Source of the DNA: Thiocapsa roseopersicina
Lineage (GTDB): Bacteria; Pseudomonadota; Gammaproteobacteria; Chromatiales; Chromatiaceae
DNA: 40,507 bases
Direction of reading: 5' to 3'
NCBI RefSeq assembly: GCF_900106925.1
Contig: NZ_FNNZ01000030.1
Coordinates: forward strand, 1-40,507
A program made the translations under genes and the position numbers. The notes below the pieces were generated by a model. The model did not search any database and had not been told where the DNA came from. It worked only from the letters and a program-made list of their open reading frames with translations. The first letter of the stretch is position 1; every line of letters begins with the position of its first letter. This document shows, in pieces, positions 32,172-40,448 of the stretch.

Positions 32172-33587
32172 ATGGTCGACGAAACGAACCTACAGCCCCC
32201 GGACGGCGATCGCGCCGAGGCCGCGTCGTTGCGGCAGGCGTTGGGGGAGGTGCGTCGCGAGGCCCAGCAGGAGGTCGCGCGCATCAATCGCCAGTTGCAT
32301 GAGCGCGCCGCGGTCGAGGTCGGAGCGGCCTCGGCGGCGGAGCAGCTGGCACTTCGTCAGGAGCTCGACAGCCTTCAGCGGACACTGGGTGCGAAAGAGC
32401 AGGCCCTCGACGCAATCACCGAGGAGTGTCGCCGTCTCGAGGACGTGTTGGAGGATCAGCATCTGGTCTTCGACGGCCTGCGCAAAGAGGTGGAGCGGCG
32501 CGATCTCTCTTTGACGGCTGCGCAGGAGGAGGTCAGCCGTTTGAGACAGGCCCTGCTTGATCTGCAGGCGCAGGCGAGTGAGCCCGTGCTGCTCGAGCCC
32601 GGGCCGCCGCGCGGGCCGTTCGCCGAGCCGCATCGGATCGGGCGTCACGCGGTCGGCGTTCGCCTCTGGCCGCTTCTTCTGATCCCGGCACTCACCGTGC
32701 TCATCCTTTTCGTGTGGCTGCGCGCCGATCGCCCGCCGGCCACCGCGACCCCGGAAACCGCCTCCTCGCGGTCCCCTGCGATGCAGACCGGGACCGGGGG
32801 GAGCGACTTGCCGCCCGGGTCCGAGTCGACGGCCGAGCCCGTTGCGCCCTCGATCATCACCGTCCCGACACAGCGCGATCGGCTGCGCAACGGCGGCTTG
32901 GGTCCGACGCTCGCAAGGCTCCCGGGCGGGCGTTTCCGGATGGGCCGGAATCTGACGGTCGCGAGCGACTTCGGGCCGGAGCGCGAGGTCGAGATCGCGC
33001 CCTTCTTGATGGGCGTCTACGAAGTGACCTTCGAGGACTACGATCGTTTCGCCCGCGCCACCGGTCGTGGCCTTGCGAGGGACTTCGGATGGGGCCGAGG
33101 TAACCGCCCGGTGGTCGGGGTGAGCTGGGAGGATGCCCGCGCCTACGCGACCTGGCTCTCCCGCGAGACCGGACGCAGCTACCGCCTGCCGAGCGAGGCC
33201 GAATGGGAGTACGCGGCGCGAGCCGGCGGGCGCGGATCCTACTGGTGGGGGTTCGGGCTGGAGCCGAATCGTGCGGTTTGCTTGGATTGCGGCAGCGCCT
33301 GGGACAACCGCTCGACGGCCCCCGTGGGGAGCTTCGAGGCGAGCCCGTTCGGTCTCCACGATACGGCAGGCAATGTGATGGAGTGGGTCGCGGATTGTTA
33401 TGAGTCGGGCTACGACGGCGCACCGAGCGACGGGAGCGCCCGCACGGACGGTCCATGCACCTATCGTGTCGCCCGTGGCGGTGCCTTCAACAGGCCGTCC
33501 GCCTCGATGCGGACCTATGTTCGCGCACGCTTTGTTCCGGGGACGCGTCTGGACATGCTGGGGTTTCGCGTTGCACGAGACATCTAA
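32172..33587 (+). CDS. membrane protein: coiled coil, one TM helix, SUMF1/FGE-like domain
   Basis: This is 471 residues. Residues ~10-135 are a long Glu/Arg/Gln coiled coil; ~160-185 hold a membrane helix (VGVRLWPLLLIPALTVLILF); a Pro/Ser linker follows; ~245-470 form a formylglycine-generating-enzyme-like domain (LPGGRFRMGRNL, PFLMGVYEVTFEDYDRF, RPVVGVSWEDARAYATWLS, YRLPSEAEWEYAARAG, FGLHDTAGNVMEWV, RVARGGAFNRP, MLGFRVAR). In the region where true FGEs have the copper-binding cysteine pair, this protein reads NRPSASMRTYVRAR with no Cys. It is therefore unlikely to make formylglycine and probably serves as a binding or scaffold domain. It is followed closely by a sugar kinase gene. Confidence 0.85.
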   Translation: MVDETNLQPPDGDRAEAASLRQALGEVRREAQQEVARINRQLHERAAVEVGAASAAEQLALRQELDSLQRTLGAKEQALDAITEECRRLEDVLEDQHLVFDGLRKEVERRDLSLTAAQEEVSRLRQALLDLQAQASEPVLLEPGPPRGPFAEPHRIGRHAVGVRLWPLLLIPALTVLILFVWLRADRPPATATPETASSRSPAMQTGTGGSDLPPGSESTAEPVAPSIITVPTQRDRLRNGGLGPTLARLPGGRFRMGRNLTVASDFGPEREVEIAPFLMGVYEVTFEDYDRFARATGRGLARDFGWGRGNRPVVGVSWEDARAYATWLSRETGRSYRLPSEAEWEYAARAGGRGSYWWGFGLEPNRAVCLDCGSAWDNRSTAPVGSFEASPFGLHDTAGNVMEWVADCYESGYDGAPSDGSARTDGPCTYRVARGGAFNRPSASMRTYVRARFVPGTRLDMLGFRVARDI

Positions 33588-34479
33588 CCCCGCAGGGTCC
33601 GTGCTGGGTGTCGGCATCGCCGTGCTCGACCTCGTCAACGAGGTCGAGGTCTATCCCGCCGAGGACGACGAGGTCCGCGCCCTCGCCCTGCGTCGGGTGC
33701 GCGGCGGCAATGTCACCAATAGCCTCGCCGTCCTGTCGCGACTCGGACACGTCTGCCGTTGGGTCGGCACCCTGGGCGACGACCCGGCGGCGGACTTGAT
33801 TCTCGCCGACCTTGCCGGTCACGGCATCGAGACAGGGGATGCCGTGCGCGTGTCCGGCGGGACCACTCCGACCTCGTCGATTCTGGTCAGCCGCACCAAC
33901 GGCAGCCGGACCATCGTCCATTTTCGGGACCTGCCCGAGCTGAGTGCGGAGGATTTCGGTCGGGCCTCGCTCGACGGGCTCGCCTGGGTCCATTTCGAGG
34001 GGCGCAACCCGCAGGAGACGGCACGGATGATCCGCCGTGTCCGAAAGGAGGCGCCGGATGTGGCGATCTCCGTGGAGCTCGAGAAACACCGCCCCGGGAT
34101 CGAGGCGCTGCTGCATGGGCCGCAGCTGTTGCTGGCGAGTCGCGCCTTTGCGCGCGCCGGCGGATTCGAGGATCCGGGTGATTTTCTGGAGGATCTCCTC
34201 ATGCGCAGCGATGCACGGCTTTGCGTTGTTGCTCGGGGCGCACAGGGTGCCGCATTCCTTAAGCGCGGCGGCCATGTCCAGCGGGTGTCGGCCTACGTCC
34301 CTACGCGTGTCGTGGATACCTTGGGTGCGGGCGATGTCTTCAACGCCGGGGTGATCCATGGTCTGCTGAAGGGCCTGCCCGACGGCGAAGCCGTCGTGCA
34401 GGCAGTCAAGCTCGCGGGTCTCAAATGCGGGCATCCGGGCATTGTGATGGAGCGCGAATCGCCGCCGATCTCCGACTGA
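33571..34479 (+). CDS. PfkB-family carbohydrate kinase (ketohexokinase-like)
   Basis: This is about 302 residues. The N-terminal LGVGIAVLDLVNEVEVYPAE and ALRRVRGGNVTNSLAVLSRL bind the sugar and fit the PfkB fold. The C-terminal PfkB signature VVDTLGAGDVFNAGVIHGLL supplies the anion hole and catalytic Asp. Overall it is most like ketohexokinase-type members, but the substrate is not proven. The start is uncertain: TTG 33571 (TGGGG 7 bases upstream, overlapping the previous gene) or GTG 33601 (closer to the conserved start of the fold). Either way it is translationally close to the SUMF1-domain gene. Confidence 0.85.
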   Translation: MHETSNPAGSVLGVGIAVLDLVNEVEVYPAEDDEVRALALRRVRGGNVTNSLAVLSRLGHVCRWVGTLGDDPAADLILADLAGHGIETGDAVRVSGGTTPTSSILVSRTNGSRTIVHFRDLPELSAEDFGRASLDGLAWVHFEGRNPQETARMIRRVRKEAPDVAISVELEKHRPGIEALLHGPQLLLASRAFARAGGFEDPGDFLEDLLMRSDARLCVVARGAQGAAFLKRGGHVQRVSAYVPTRVVDTLGAGDVFNAGVIHGLLKGLPDGEAVVQAVKLAGLKCGHPGIVMERESPPISD

Positions 34480-34564
34480 ACGGCTGTTGAATAAAGAAGA
34501 CACCAGACACGATATGCCGGTCGAGTCGCGTGCTGGCCTGTTCCGACGTGCGTGCATCGGTGCG

Positions 34565-35377
34565 TCAGCGACCGATCGGGTCCGCGATTGCTCCTTCCAG
34601 GCAGTCCATCGCATCCGGCATCCCGAACCCCTTCGCCCTCCGCGTCCAGGCCCAAGCCGCCTGGATGGCGCAGAGCAAGGCGTCGAGCCGGTCGCCGCTC
34701 GGATCCTCGGCGAGGCTCGGATCCGCCTCGACCTTCAGGCCGTAGATGGCTTGTGTTTTGCCGTCGAGGATCAGCTTGAGAAGTCTCGATCTCGCCTCGT
34801 CTCGCTCGGTTGTTTGCTTGGACCGCGTGTCCTGTTTGTAACTCTGTTTGCCGATGAGCCGGCGGGCGAGGACGCCGGGATAGGTTTCGACGACGATCCG
34901 CTCCGGGTCGCCTTCCTGGAGTCCCGGAATCCTCACGTCGACCTTGCGCAGCCGTTGTGCGCCCTCGAAGAACATGAGTCCGACCGGCGTGCCGTAGAGC
35001 TTCTGTGGGCTGATCGCACCGGTTGCGCGATCCGTCGCACGGCGGTGCTCTTTGTCGCCCGGAGCGCGGGACGCCCTGTACCCATCCAGCGCGGCGCGGA
35101 ATCCGTCGCGACCGAGTCCGGTCGCATGATCCACGTAGCCTGCCCAGGTTTCGGGCCAGCCGATGTTCTCGATAAAGGTGCGCGATTGGCCGAAGGGAAA
35201 ATCGATCCCGGCGATCCAGGGCCCGGATCGCTGCAACGCGGTCTCGAAACCCGCGAAATCGCGCCATTCGGTCAGCGCGCCGGCCTCCAGTCGCGGGCCT
35301 TCCAAACAGCATTCCAGACAGGTGATTGGCTTGCGGCGACTCGGTCGGCTGGTGAAGTCGATGCCGTAGATCTTCAT
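34565..35377 (-). CDS. DUF429 domain protein (RNase H-like fold predicted)
   Basis: This is 270 residues. MKIYGIDFTSRPSRRKPITC and WIAGIDFPFGQSR supply the acidic strand ends typical of DUF429, a family predicted to have an RNase H-like fold and possible nuclease activity. EHRRATDRATGAISPQKLY, ERIVVETYPGVLARRL and SGDRLDALLCAIQAAWA are the other conserved blocks. The biochemical role is unknown. It is convergent with the kinase gene and independent of other genes; a REP-like element lies just upstream. Confidence 0.82.
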   Translation of the reverse strand: MKIYGIDFTSRPSRRKPITCLECCLEGPRLEAGALTEWRDFAGFETALQRSGPWIAGIDFPFGQSRTFIENIGWPETWAGYVDHATGLGRDGFRAALDGYRASRAPGDKEHRRATDRATGAISPQKLYGTPVGLMFFEGAQRLRKVDVRIPGLQEGDPERIVVETYPGVLARRLIGKQSYKQDTRSKQTTERDEARSRLLKLILDGKTQAIYGLKVEADPSLAEDPSGDRLDALLCAIQAAWAWTRRAKGFGMPDAMDCLEGAIADPIGR

Positions 35378-35393
35378 TCGCGCGAGATCCGGT

Positions 35394-35451
35394 GTAGGTG
35401 CGAATTTATTCGCATCGTCATGCCGCGACGTGCGAATAAATTCGCACCTAC
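35394..35451. repeat. REP-like near-perfect inverted repeat, copy 2
   Basis: The 21-base arms 35394-35414 (starting GTAGGTGCGAATTTATT) and 35431-35451 (ending AATTCGCACCTAC) are exact inverted copies separated by 16 bases. A diverged copy lies at 28648-28721. It occupies the gap between the DUF429 start and the end of the aldo/keto reductase gene, typical of REP/MITE-like intergenic elements. Confidence 0.85.
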
Positions 35452-35456
35452 CGGGT

Positions 35457-36497
35457 TCAAGGGGCCGGATTCGGCTGCCGCGTATGGATCGCCTCGATCT
35501 GCGCGATCACCTCATCCGGGAGCGAGAGGTCTGCGCTGGCGAGGTTGGCTTCCAGCTGCTCGGGCGTCGTCGCACCGATGATGTTGGACGTGACGAATGG
35601 GCGGCTCGTCACCCAGGCGAGTGCCATCTGCGCAGGGTCGAGTCCGTGGCTGCGCGCGAGTGCGACATACTCGGCCGTGGCCCGCTCGGCCTGCGGATTG
35701 GAATAGCGGTTGAAGCGCTCGAAGAGTGTGATGCGAGCGCCGGCCGGGCGGGCGCCGTCCAGATACTTCCCCGAGAGCACGCCGAAGCCGAGCGGCGAAT
35801 AGGCAAGGAGACCGCAGTTCTCCCGAAAAGCGACCTCCGCGAGACCGACCTCGAAGGTCCGGTTCAGCAGACTGTAAGGGTTCTGGATGCTGACCATGCG
35901 CGGTAGCCCATGCTCCTGCGCGAGCGCGAGGAAGCGCATCAGGCCCCAGGGTGTTTCATTGGAGACGCCGATCTGTCGGATCTTGCCGGCCCGGACCTGA
36001 TCGGCAAGGACCTCGAGCGTCTCCAGCAAAGGGACGCTGTGGGCGTCCTCCACCGGTGAATAGCCGAGCTTGCCGAAGTAATTGGTCTCGCGGTCCGGCC
36101 AATGGAGCTGGTAGAGGTCGATCCAGTCGGTCTGCAGTCGCTTCAGGCTGCCGTCCAATGCCGTCACGATGTTGGCGCGGTCCAGCCGCGACTTGCCGCC
36201 GCGAAGATGCGGCAGCCATGCGCCAGGACCGGCCACCTTGGACGCCAGAACCACCCGGTCACGACAACGGCGCGACGCGAGCCAGGTGCCGATATAGGCT
36301 TCGGTCCGGCCGATAGTCTCCGCGCGCGGCGGCACCGGATACATCTCGGCCGTGTCGATGAAGTTGATACCCGCGGCGAGCGCACGGTCGAGCTGGGCAT
36401 GTGCCTCGGCCTCGCTGTTCTGCTCGCCGAAGGTCATGGTGCCGAGGCAAAGTGCGCTGACGCGGATGTCCGAGCGCCCGAGCGGTCTGAGCTCCAT
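35457..36497 (-). CDS. tas: aldo/keto reductase, Tas family
   Basis: This is 346 residues, the same length as E. coli Tas as I recall it, and strongly similar across its length: ALCLGTMTFGEQNSEAEAHAQLD, FIDTAEMYPVPPRAET, KIRQIGVSNETPWGLMRFL, IQNPYSLLNRTFEVGLAEV, LAYSPLGFGVLSGKYL, GLDPAQMALAWV. The catalytic Asp-Tyr (DTAEMYP), Lys (VVLASKV) and His (LYQLHWP) of NADPH-dependent aldo/keto reductases are present. GAGGAG precedes ATG 36497; the longer frame to 36554 has no better start. The physiological substrate is unknown. Confidence 0.93.
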   Translation of the reverse strand: MELRPLGRSDIRVSALCLGTMTFGEQNSEAEAHAQLDRALAAGINFIDTAEMYPVPPRAETIGRTEAYIGTWLASRRCRDRVVLASKVAGPGAWLPHLRGGKSRLDRANIVTALDGSLKRLQTDWIDLYQLHWPDRETNYFGKLGYSPVEDAHSVPLLETLEVLADQVRAGKIRQIGVSNETPWGLMRFLALAQEHGLPRMVSIQNPYSLLNRTFEVGLAEVAFRENCGLLAYSPLGFGVLSGKYLDGARPAGARITLFERFNRYSNPQAERATAEYVALARSHGLDPAQMALAWVTSRPFVTSNIIGATTPEQLEANLASADLSLPDEVIAQIEAIHTRQPNPAP

Positions 36498-36721
36498 TGC
36501 GTTCTCCTCAATCGTGTCGGTGATCCGGGATGATAGATCGACTCGTCCAAGCACATGATCAAGCGAAGAATCGCCCTGATTCTATCGAAGAAGCAACCGT
36601 AGCGGATATGAGTTAACGGAGACGGCGCGGGCGCGGCACGCGAATTACCGTGCGCTCTTCCCGCTCGGCAGGTGCCCCGGCCGGAGCGCATTCAACCCGC
36701 CCACTGCCGGGGCTCGCCGCA

Positions 36722-37276
36722 TCAGAACGCCGGCCCGCCGCGCGTCCTATCCGACGCACAGGGTTCGCCCGAGCCTCCGTGCTTGGATCTCGGTTCGCGG
36801 GACTCGAACTGTTTGAGCTGATCCTCGTTCAGGACGGCCTTGATCTGCTCTCGGATCTCGTCTCTGGCCATGCCCGAGTCGTCGTTCTTAGTCTGCATGA
36901 TGGTGCGCACTTGGGCGACCTGATCCTCGCTCAGATTCAGTCGGTCGGCGAGTCCGTCGAGATGCCTTTCCATCCGCGAGCCCCGCTGCTCTTCGATACG
37001 TGCCTGCTGCTCGGGCGTGAGAACGGCGCCGATGCGTGCCTGCGTGTCCTCACGCTGTTGCAGCGCCTGTGCGCGTTGCTCCTCCAGGATGGTCCGGATC
37101 TCGGTCTGCTGCTCGGGCGTCAGGTCCAGGCTTCGGGTCATCCGGTCGATGCGCTGCTGCGTGAACGTGCTCGGGTCCTGGTCAGGGCCGCCTGGTTCCG
37201 CCAAGGCCGAGGTGGCCATGACTGCCGAGACGGCAAACGCCAAGGTTGCGGTGCGAAAGCTCTTATTCGTGTTCAT
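36722..37276 (-). CDS. Spy/CpxP-like periplasmic LTXXQ-motif protein
   Basis: This is 184 residues. Signal peptide MNTNKSFRTATLAFAVSAVMATSALA is followed by helical sequence with LTPEQQ-type motifs at three sites (LDLTPEQQTEIRTI, AVLTPEQQARIEEQ and LNLSEDQVAQVRTI), as in Spy, CpxP and ZraP. Such proteins are periplasmic chaperones or metal-linked stress sensors. AAAGGTG lies upstream of the start. It lies 172 bases downstream of a BaeR/BaeS pair on the same strand. In E. coli spy is a BaeR and CpxR target, so control by the neighbour is likely. The C-terminal tail (SKHGGSGEPCASDRTRGG) has one Cys and no clear role. Confidence 0.87.
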   Translation of the reverse strand: MNTNKSFRTATLAFAVSAVMATSALAEPGGPDQDPSTFTQQRIDRMTRSLDLTPEQQTEIRTILEEQRAQALQQREDTQARIGAVLTPEQQARIEEQRGSRMERHLDGLADRLNLSEDQVAQVRTIMQTKNDDSGMARDEIREQIKAVLNEDQLKQFESREPRSKHGGSGEPCASDRTRGGPAF

Positions 37277-37448
37277 GATGTATCACCTTTGATGTGTTGG
37301 ATCGTGTCTCGGGAGAGTCCCGACTCCATGTCGAGTCCATTCCCGACGCGCTGCAGTTTAGGTGGCCAGGGTGCAGGAGCTGTGCAGTGATCGTGCAAAT
37401 TTCGTGGAAGCGGACGAGTCCGAGCCGAACGGTCGAGGCTCTGCCCGG

Positions 37449-38159
37449 TCACCGCGAGAGCGCCTCGTGGGTGTCGGGCTCCTCGTAGCGGTAGCCGACG
37501 CCGTAGACCGAGTGGATCAGCTCGACATCCGGAGCCAGCTCGGTGAGTCGGCGCCGAAGCTTCTTGATGTGGCTGTCGATGGTGCGATCGGACACGACCC
37601 GGTCGTCGGGATAGATCCGGTCCATGAGGTGGTCGCGCGAGAGAATTCGGCCTGCGGCCTGATGGAGCGCGGCCAGTAATGCGAGCTCCACGGCGGTCAG
37701 CGTGATGACCTTCCCGTCGTGCGAGACCTGCAAGCGCTCCCGCTCGAGTGTCAGGAAACCGCTCCGGCGCTGCTTGAGCGCGCGGCTAGTTCGTCTCAGG
37801 ACGGCCTTGACGCGTGCCACCAACTCCCGCGGGCTGTAGGGTTTACAAACGTAGTCGTCCGCACCCAGCTCAAGCCCCAGCAAGCGATCGATCTCCTCGA
37901 CCCGTGCGGTCGTCATGATGATGGGTACCTGAGTGCGGCTGCGCACCTCGCGACAGATGCTCAAGCCGTCCTGACCCGGCAGCATCAGGTCGAGCAGGAT
38001 CAGATCCGGTCCTTCGCGCTCGATCCACGCGACTGCACCCGTGCCGGTCGCAAGGTGGTGGACCCGGAAGCCGGCCGCACGCAGATAGTCGCCGACCACG
38101 TCGGCCAGGCGCTCCTCATCCTCGACGATAAGGATCGACGGCAGTGCGATTTGGCCCAT
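37449..38159 (-). CDS. baeR: OmpR-family response regulator, BaeR-like
   Basis: This is 236 residues. The receiver domain has the acidic pair Glu13-Asp14, phospho-acceptor Asp57 (DLILLDLMLPG) and KPYSPRELVARV with the conserved Lys. The EEIDRLLGLELGADDYVCKP block is nearly identical to E. coli BaeR. A winged-helix domain follows (DDRVVSDRTIDSHIKKLRRRL, HSVYGVGYRYE). It is the output of envelope-stress signalling. Its GGAGG ribosome site lies inside the 3' end of the sensor gene, and the sensor stop is directly adjacent to its ATG, so the pair is one operon. Confidence 0.9.
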   Translation of the reverse strand: MGQIALPSILIVEDEERLADVVGDYLRAAGFRVHHLATGTGAVAWIEREGPDLILLDLMLPGQDGLSICREVRSRTQVPIIMTTARVEEIDRLLGLELGADDYVCKPYSPRELVARVKAVLRRTSRALKQRRSGFLTLERERLQVSHDGKVITLTAVELALLAALHQAAGRILSRDHLMDRIYPDDRVVSDRTIDSHIKKLRRRLTELAPDVELIHSVYGVGYRYEEPDTHEALSR

Positions 38160-39692
38160 CTAATTCCTCCCCCCTCGGTCTGCCGGCAGCTCGATCCGGA
38201 TCGCACAACCGCCCGCTGCCGCAGGGCGTGCCTCGATGGTCCCGCCATGGGCCAGCACGACGTTCCTCGCGATCGCAAGCCCCAGTCCGGCGCCGCCCGT
38301 ATGGCGGCTGCGCGAGGCGTCGACCCGATACAGTCGGTCGAAGAGCCGCGGCAGTTCCTCCGTCGGGACGCCGGGCGCCGTATCCTCGAAGGTGATCCGA
38401 TAGCTGCCGACCGGATCTGCGTCCAGGGTCACCGTAAGCCCTCCGCCCGGATCCGTGTAGCTCAGACTGTTTTGAAGAAGGTTGCCGAAGAGTTGGGAAA
38501 TACGGCCGGCGTCCGCGTACAGCGGAGCAGCCTCGGCCTGAGCTGGGTCGCGCCGACCGGCGAGCCGATTGTCGAAAACCAAGTCGAGCCCCGCAGCAGC
38601 GAAGCGCGTCCGGAAGGAATCGATATCCTCGCAGAGAATCTCGGCAAGGTCGATCTCCTGCATGCGGTAGGCGAGTGCACCGAGATCCGTCGTCGCGAGA
38701 TCGTTCAGGTCCTCGACCAGGCGCGAGAGCCGCAGCACATCCCCGTGCAGCCGATCGACCTCCGCGCGCTCCAGCGGCCTCACGCCATCCTGCATCGCTT
38801 CGAGATGCGCCCGCAACAGCGCGATCGGCGTGCGCAGCTCATGCGAGATATCCGCGACCCAATGACGCCGCGCCCGATCGTTGCGCCCCAGCGCATCCGC
38901 AAGGGCGTTGATGTCCCGGCCCAAGCGGGCGATCTCGTCGCCGCCGCCGATCGCCACGCGGGCGTCATAGTCCCCGGCCGCCAGTCGGCGAGCGGTCCGC
39001 TGGAGCTCCTTCACCGGCCGGATGAGACGACTGGACAGCGGATAGGCCAAGGCCGCCGCAAGCGCCAGCATCGCCGCTACGATCAGCCAGAGTCGCCCGC
39101 CTTGGCGCTCGACGAAATGCAGATCGGCGAGCTCCGCGACCGGGGGACCCGCGATGACCGCAAGCTCGCCGATCGGCGTGCCGTCGAGATTCAACGGAAA
39201 ACGTCGGGTGTCGGGCAACAGCTCCGGCCGACCGTAGATCAGCGCGCCCTGGGCGTCGATCAGCATCAGGCGCAGCTCGATCGGCGCCCCCTGATCCCGT
39301 CCATCCCCCCGCAATGTCGGCGACGGTGGCCAGACGAAGCCGTCGCCACTTTCCGCCTGATGATGCGGTCCAAGAAAGCGTCGCACCCACGGCGGAGAGC
39401 GCGAGCCCTCGCCCGGTCGTCCACGACGTCCCTCGGCGGGCCAATCGCGCCCAAGCAGCGCCCCGAGCCACAACCGAGGCGACGCACGCAGCGGCGCCCA
39501 GCTCTCCTCCCGGGCATAGATCTCGGCGAGACGCTCGCCGATGACCTCGACCCGCGCCTGCTCGCGCGCCTCGGCCAGCTCGACCAGTCCGCGTTGAAGC
39601 GACCAGTGCACGAACGCCTGCGTGCCCGACAACACCAGGACGCAGGCGAGCAGAAGCGTGAGGAAGACCTTGGTGTGAATGGAAAGCGACAT
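38160..39692 (-). CDS. baeS: sensor histidine kinase, BaeS-like
   Basis: This is 510 residues. TM1 (VFLTLLLACVLVLSGTQAF), a periplasmic sensor of ~165 residues, TM2 (LWLIVAAMLALAAALAYPLS), a HAMP linker (RLIRPVKELQRTARRLAAGD), the dimerisation/phospho-acceptor helix HWVADISHELRTPIALL with His284, then the ATPase N-box (LFGNLLQNSLSYTD), G1 (FEDTAPGVP), F-box (RLFDRLYRVD) and G2 (GGAGLGLAI). All key residues are present. It phosphorylates the downstream regulator. The periplasmic part is longer than in E. coli BaeS and is rich in Pro/Gly/Arg near residues 85-110, so the sensed signal may differ. Confidence 0.9.
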   Translation of the reverse strand: MSLSIHTKVFLTLLLACVLVLSGTQAFVHWSLQRGLVELAEAREQARVEVIGERLAEIYAREESWAPLRASPRLWLGALLGRDWPAEGRRGRPGEGSRSPPWVRRFLGPHHQAESGDGFVWPPSPTLRGDGRDQGAPIELRLMLIDAQGALIYGRPELLPDTRRFPLNLDGTPIGELAVIAGPPVAELADLHFVERQGGRLWLIVAAMLALAAALAYPLSSRLIRPVKELQRTARRLAAGDYDARVAIGGGDEIARLGRDINALADALGRNDRARRHWVADISHELRTPIALLRAHLEAMQDGVRPLERAEVDRLHGDVLRLSRLVEDLNDLATTDLGALAYRMQEIDLAEILCEDIDSFRTRFAAAGLDLVFDNRLAGRRDPAQAEAAPLYADAGRISQLFGNLLQNSLSYTDPGGGLTVTLDADPVGSYRITFEDTAPGVPTEELPRLFDRLYRVDASRSRHTGGAGLGLAIARNVVLAHGGTIEARPAAAGGCAIRIELPADRGGRN

Positions 39693-39998
39693 CTTGACGG
39701 CAGCTCAGGGCGGACGCCTCGGCAAACGCGGCTCGTTAACGGGATGTTGCAGCAGGCGCGGTTTCGGCCGAGTGCGCCGCGCAGGGTCGACGCACGTTCG
39801 GCGCACTCAACGCCGTCGGGCGGTATCCGTTCTCGATCGACGAGCGACGATAACAGGCGACGGTGCATCAAAAAAGGAATCGATCGACCCCGACGCTCAT
39901 GCGCCACATTTCGCAATGCGCGATGAACGTCCGAGCGTTTCAATGTTGCACGCGAAAGAGCGAGGACAGTTACTCATCGACCTTTACCGGAGCGCACG
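39693..39998. other. divergent region between baeS and the last gene
   Basis: This is 306 bases with no supported gene. It should hold the promoters of the BaeSR operon and of the exported protein on the right. I see no clear operator. Confidence 0.45.
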
Positions 39999-40448
39999 AT
40001 GACGATAAAACGCATTCTCGATCACGGATTTCGTAGCGGCATGATCGCTCTCTACGTCGGGGCTGCAGTCATGGCCCAAGCGCAATCCTTTGCCGTGGAC
40101 AATGGTGTCATCAGCGGTGTGACGGGTGTCGAGATCCAAGGCAGCCCATACGACGTCATCTTTGCGGATGGCTCCTTTAATGGCGTTTATCCATCCGAGC
40201 TCAGCGGATACGGGCAGCTCGCACGGAAGGTCGCTCAAGCCCTACTGGTTGCAAGCGAGAGCGGTGCACTCCCGGCCAACCCCGACGGTCAACGGAACCG
40301 ACAGCTCCATGGATGCAGCGCTCGCGAATCCTGCACGGTCTTGATCCCGGAACACTCGACAGGCGCGTCACCCTCTGCGCAAACGACCTACGCGGTCGAG
40401 GTGATCTATTCCCATCCCATTACACACAACTTTAAGTGTACAGGCTAA
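39999..40448 (+). CDS. exported protein of unknown function
   Basis: This is 149 residues. A GGAG lies shortly before ATG 39999. The N-terminus (SGMIALYVGAAVMAQAQS) is a signal peptide preceded by a charged segment. The mature part starts FAVDNGVISGVTGVEIQG and SPYDVIFADGSFNGVYP. That type of motif I associate with secreted proteins of the PEP-CTERM kind (ASGVDVNGTLYDV...FVDG), but no PEP-CTERM tail is visible here; the protein ends HNFKCTG. Two Cys are near the middle (HGCSARESC). I cannot assign a function. Confidence 0.7.
   Translation: MTIKRILDHGFRSGMIALYVGAAVMAQAQSFAVDNGVISGVTGVEIQGSPYDVIFADGSFNGVYPSELSGYGQLARKVAQALLVASESGALPANPDGQRNRQLHGCSARESCTVLIPEHSTGASPSAQTTYAVEVIYSHPITHNFKCTG

Noticed and set aside
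32172-33587. Annotation as a true sulfatase-modifying formylglycine-generating enzyme
   Set aside because: The cysteine pair required for copper binding is missing at the expected place, and no sulfatase is nearby.
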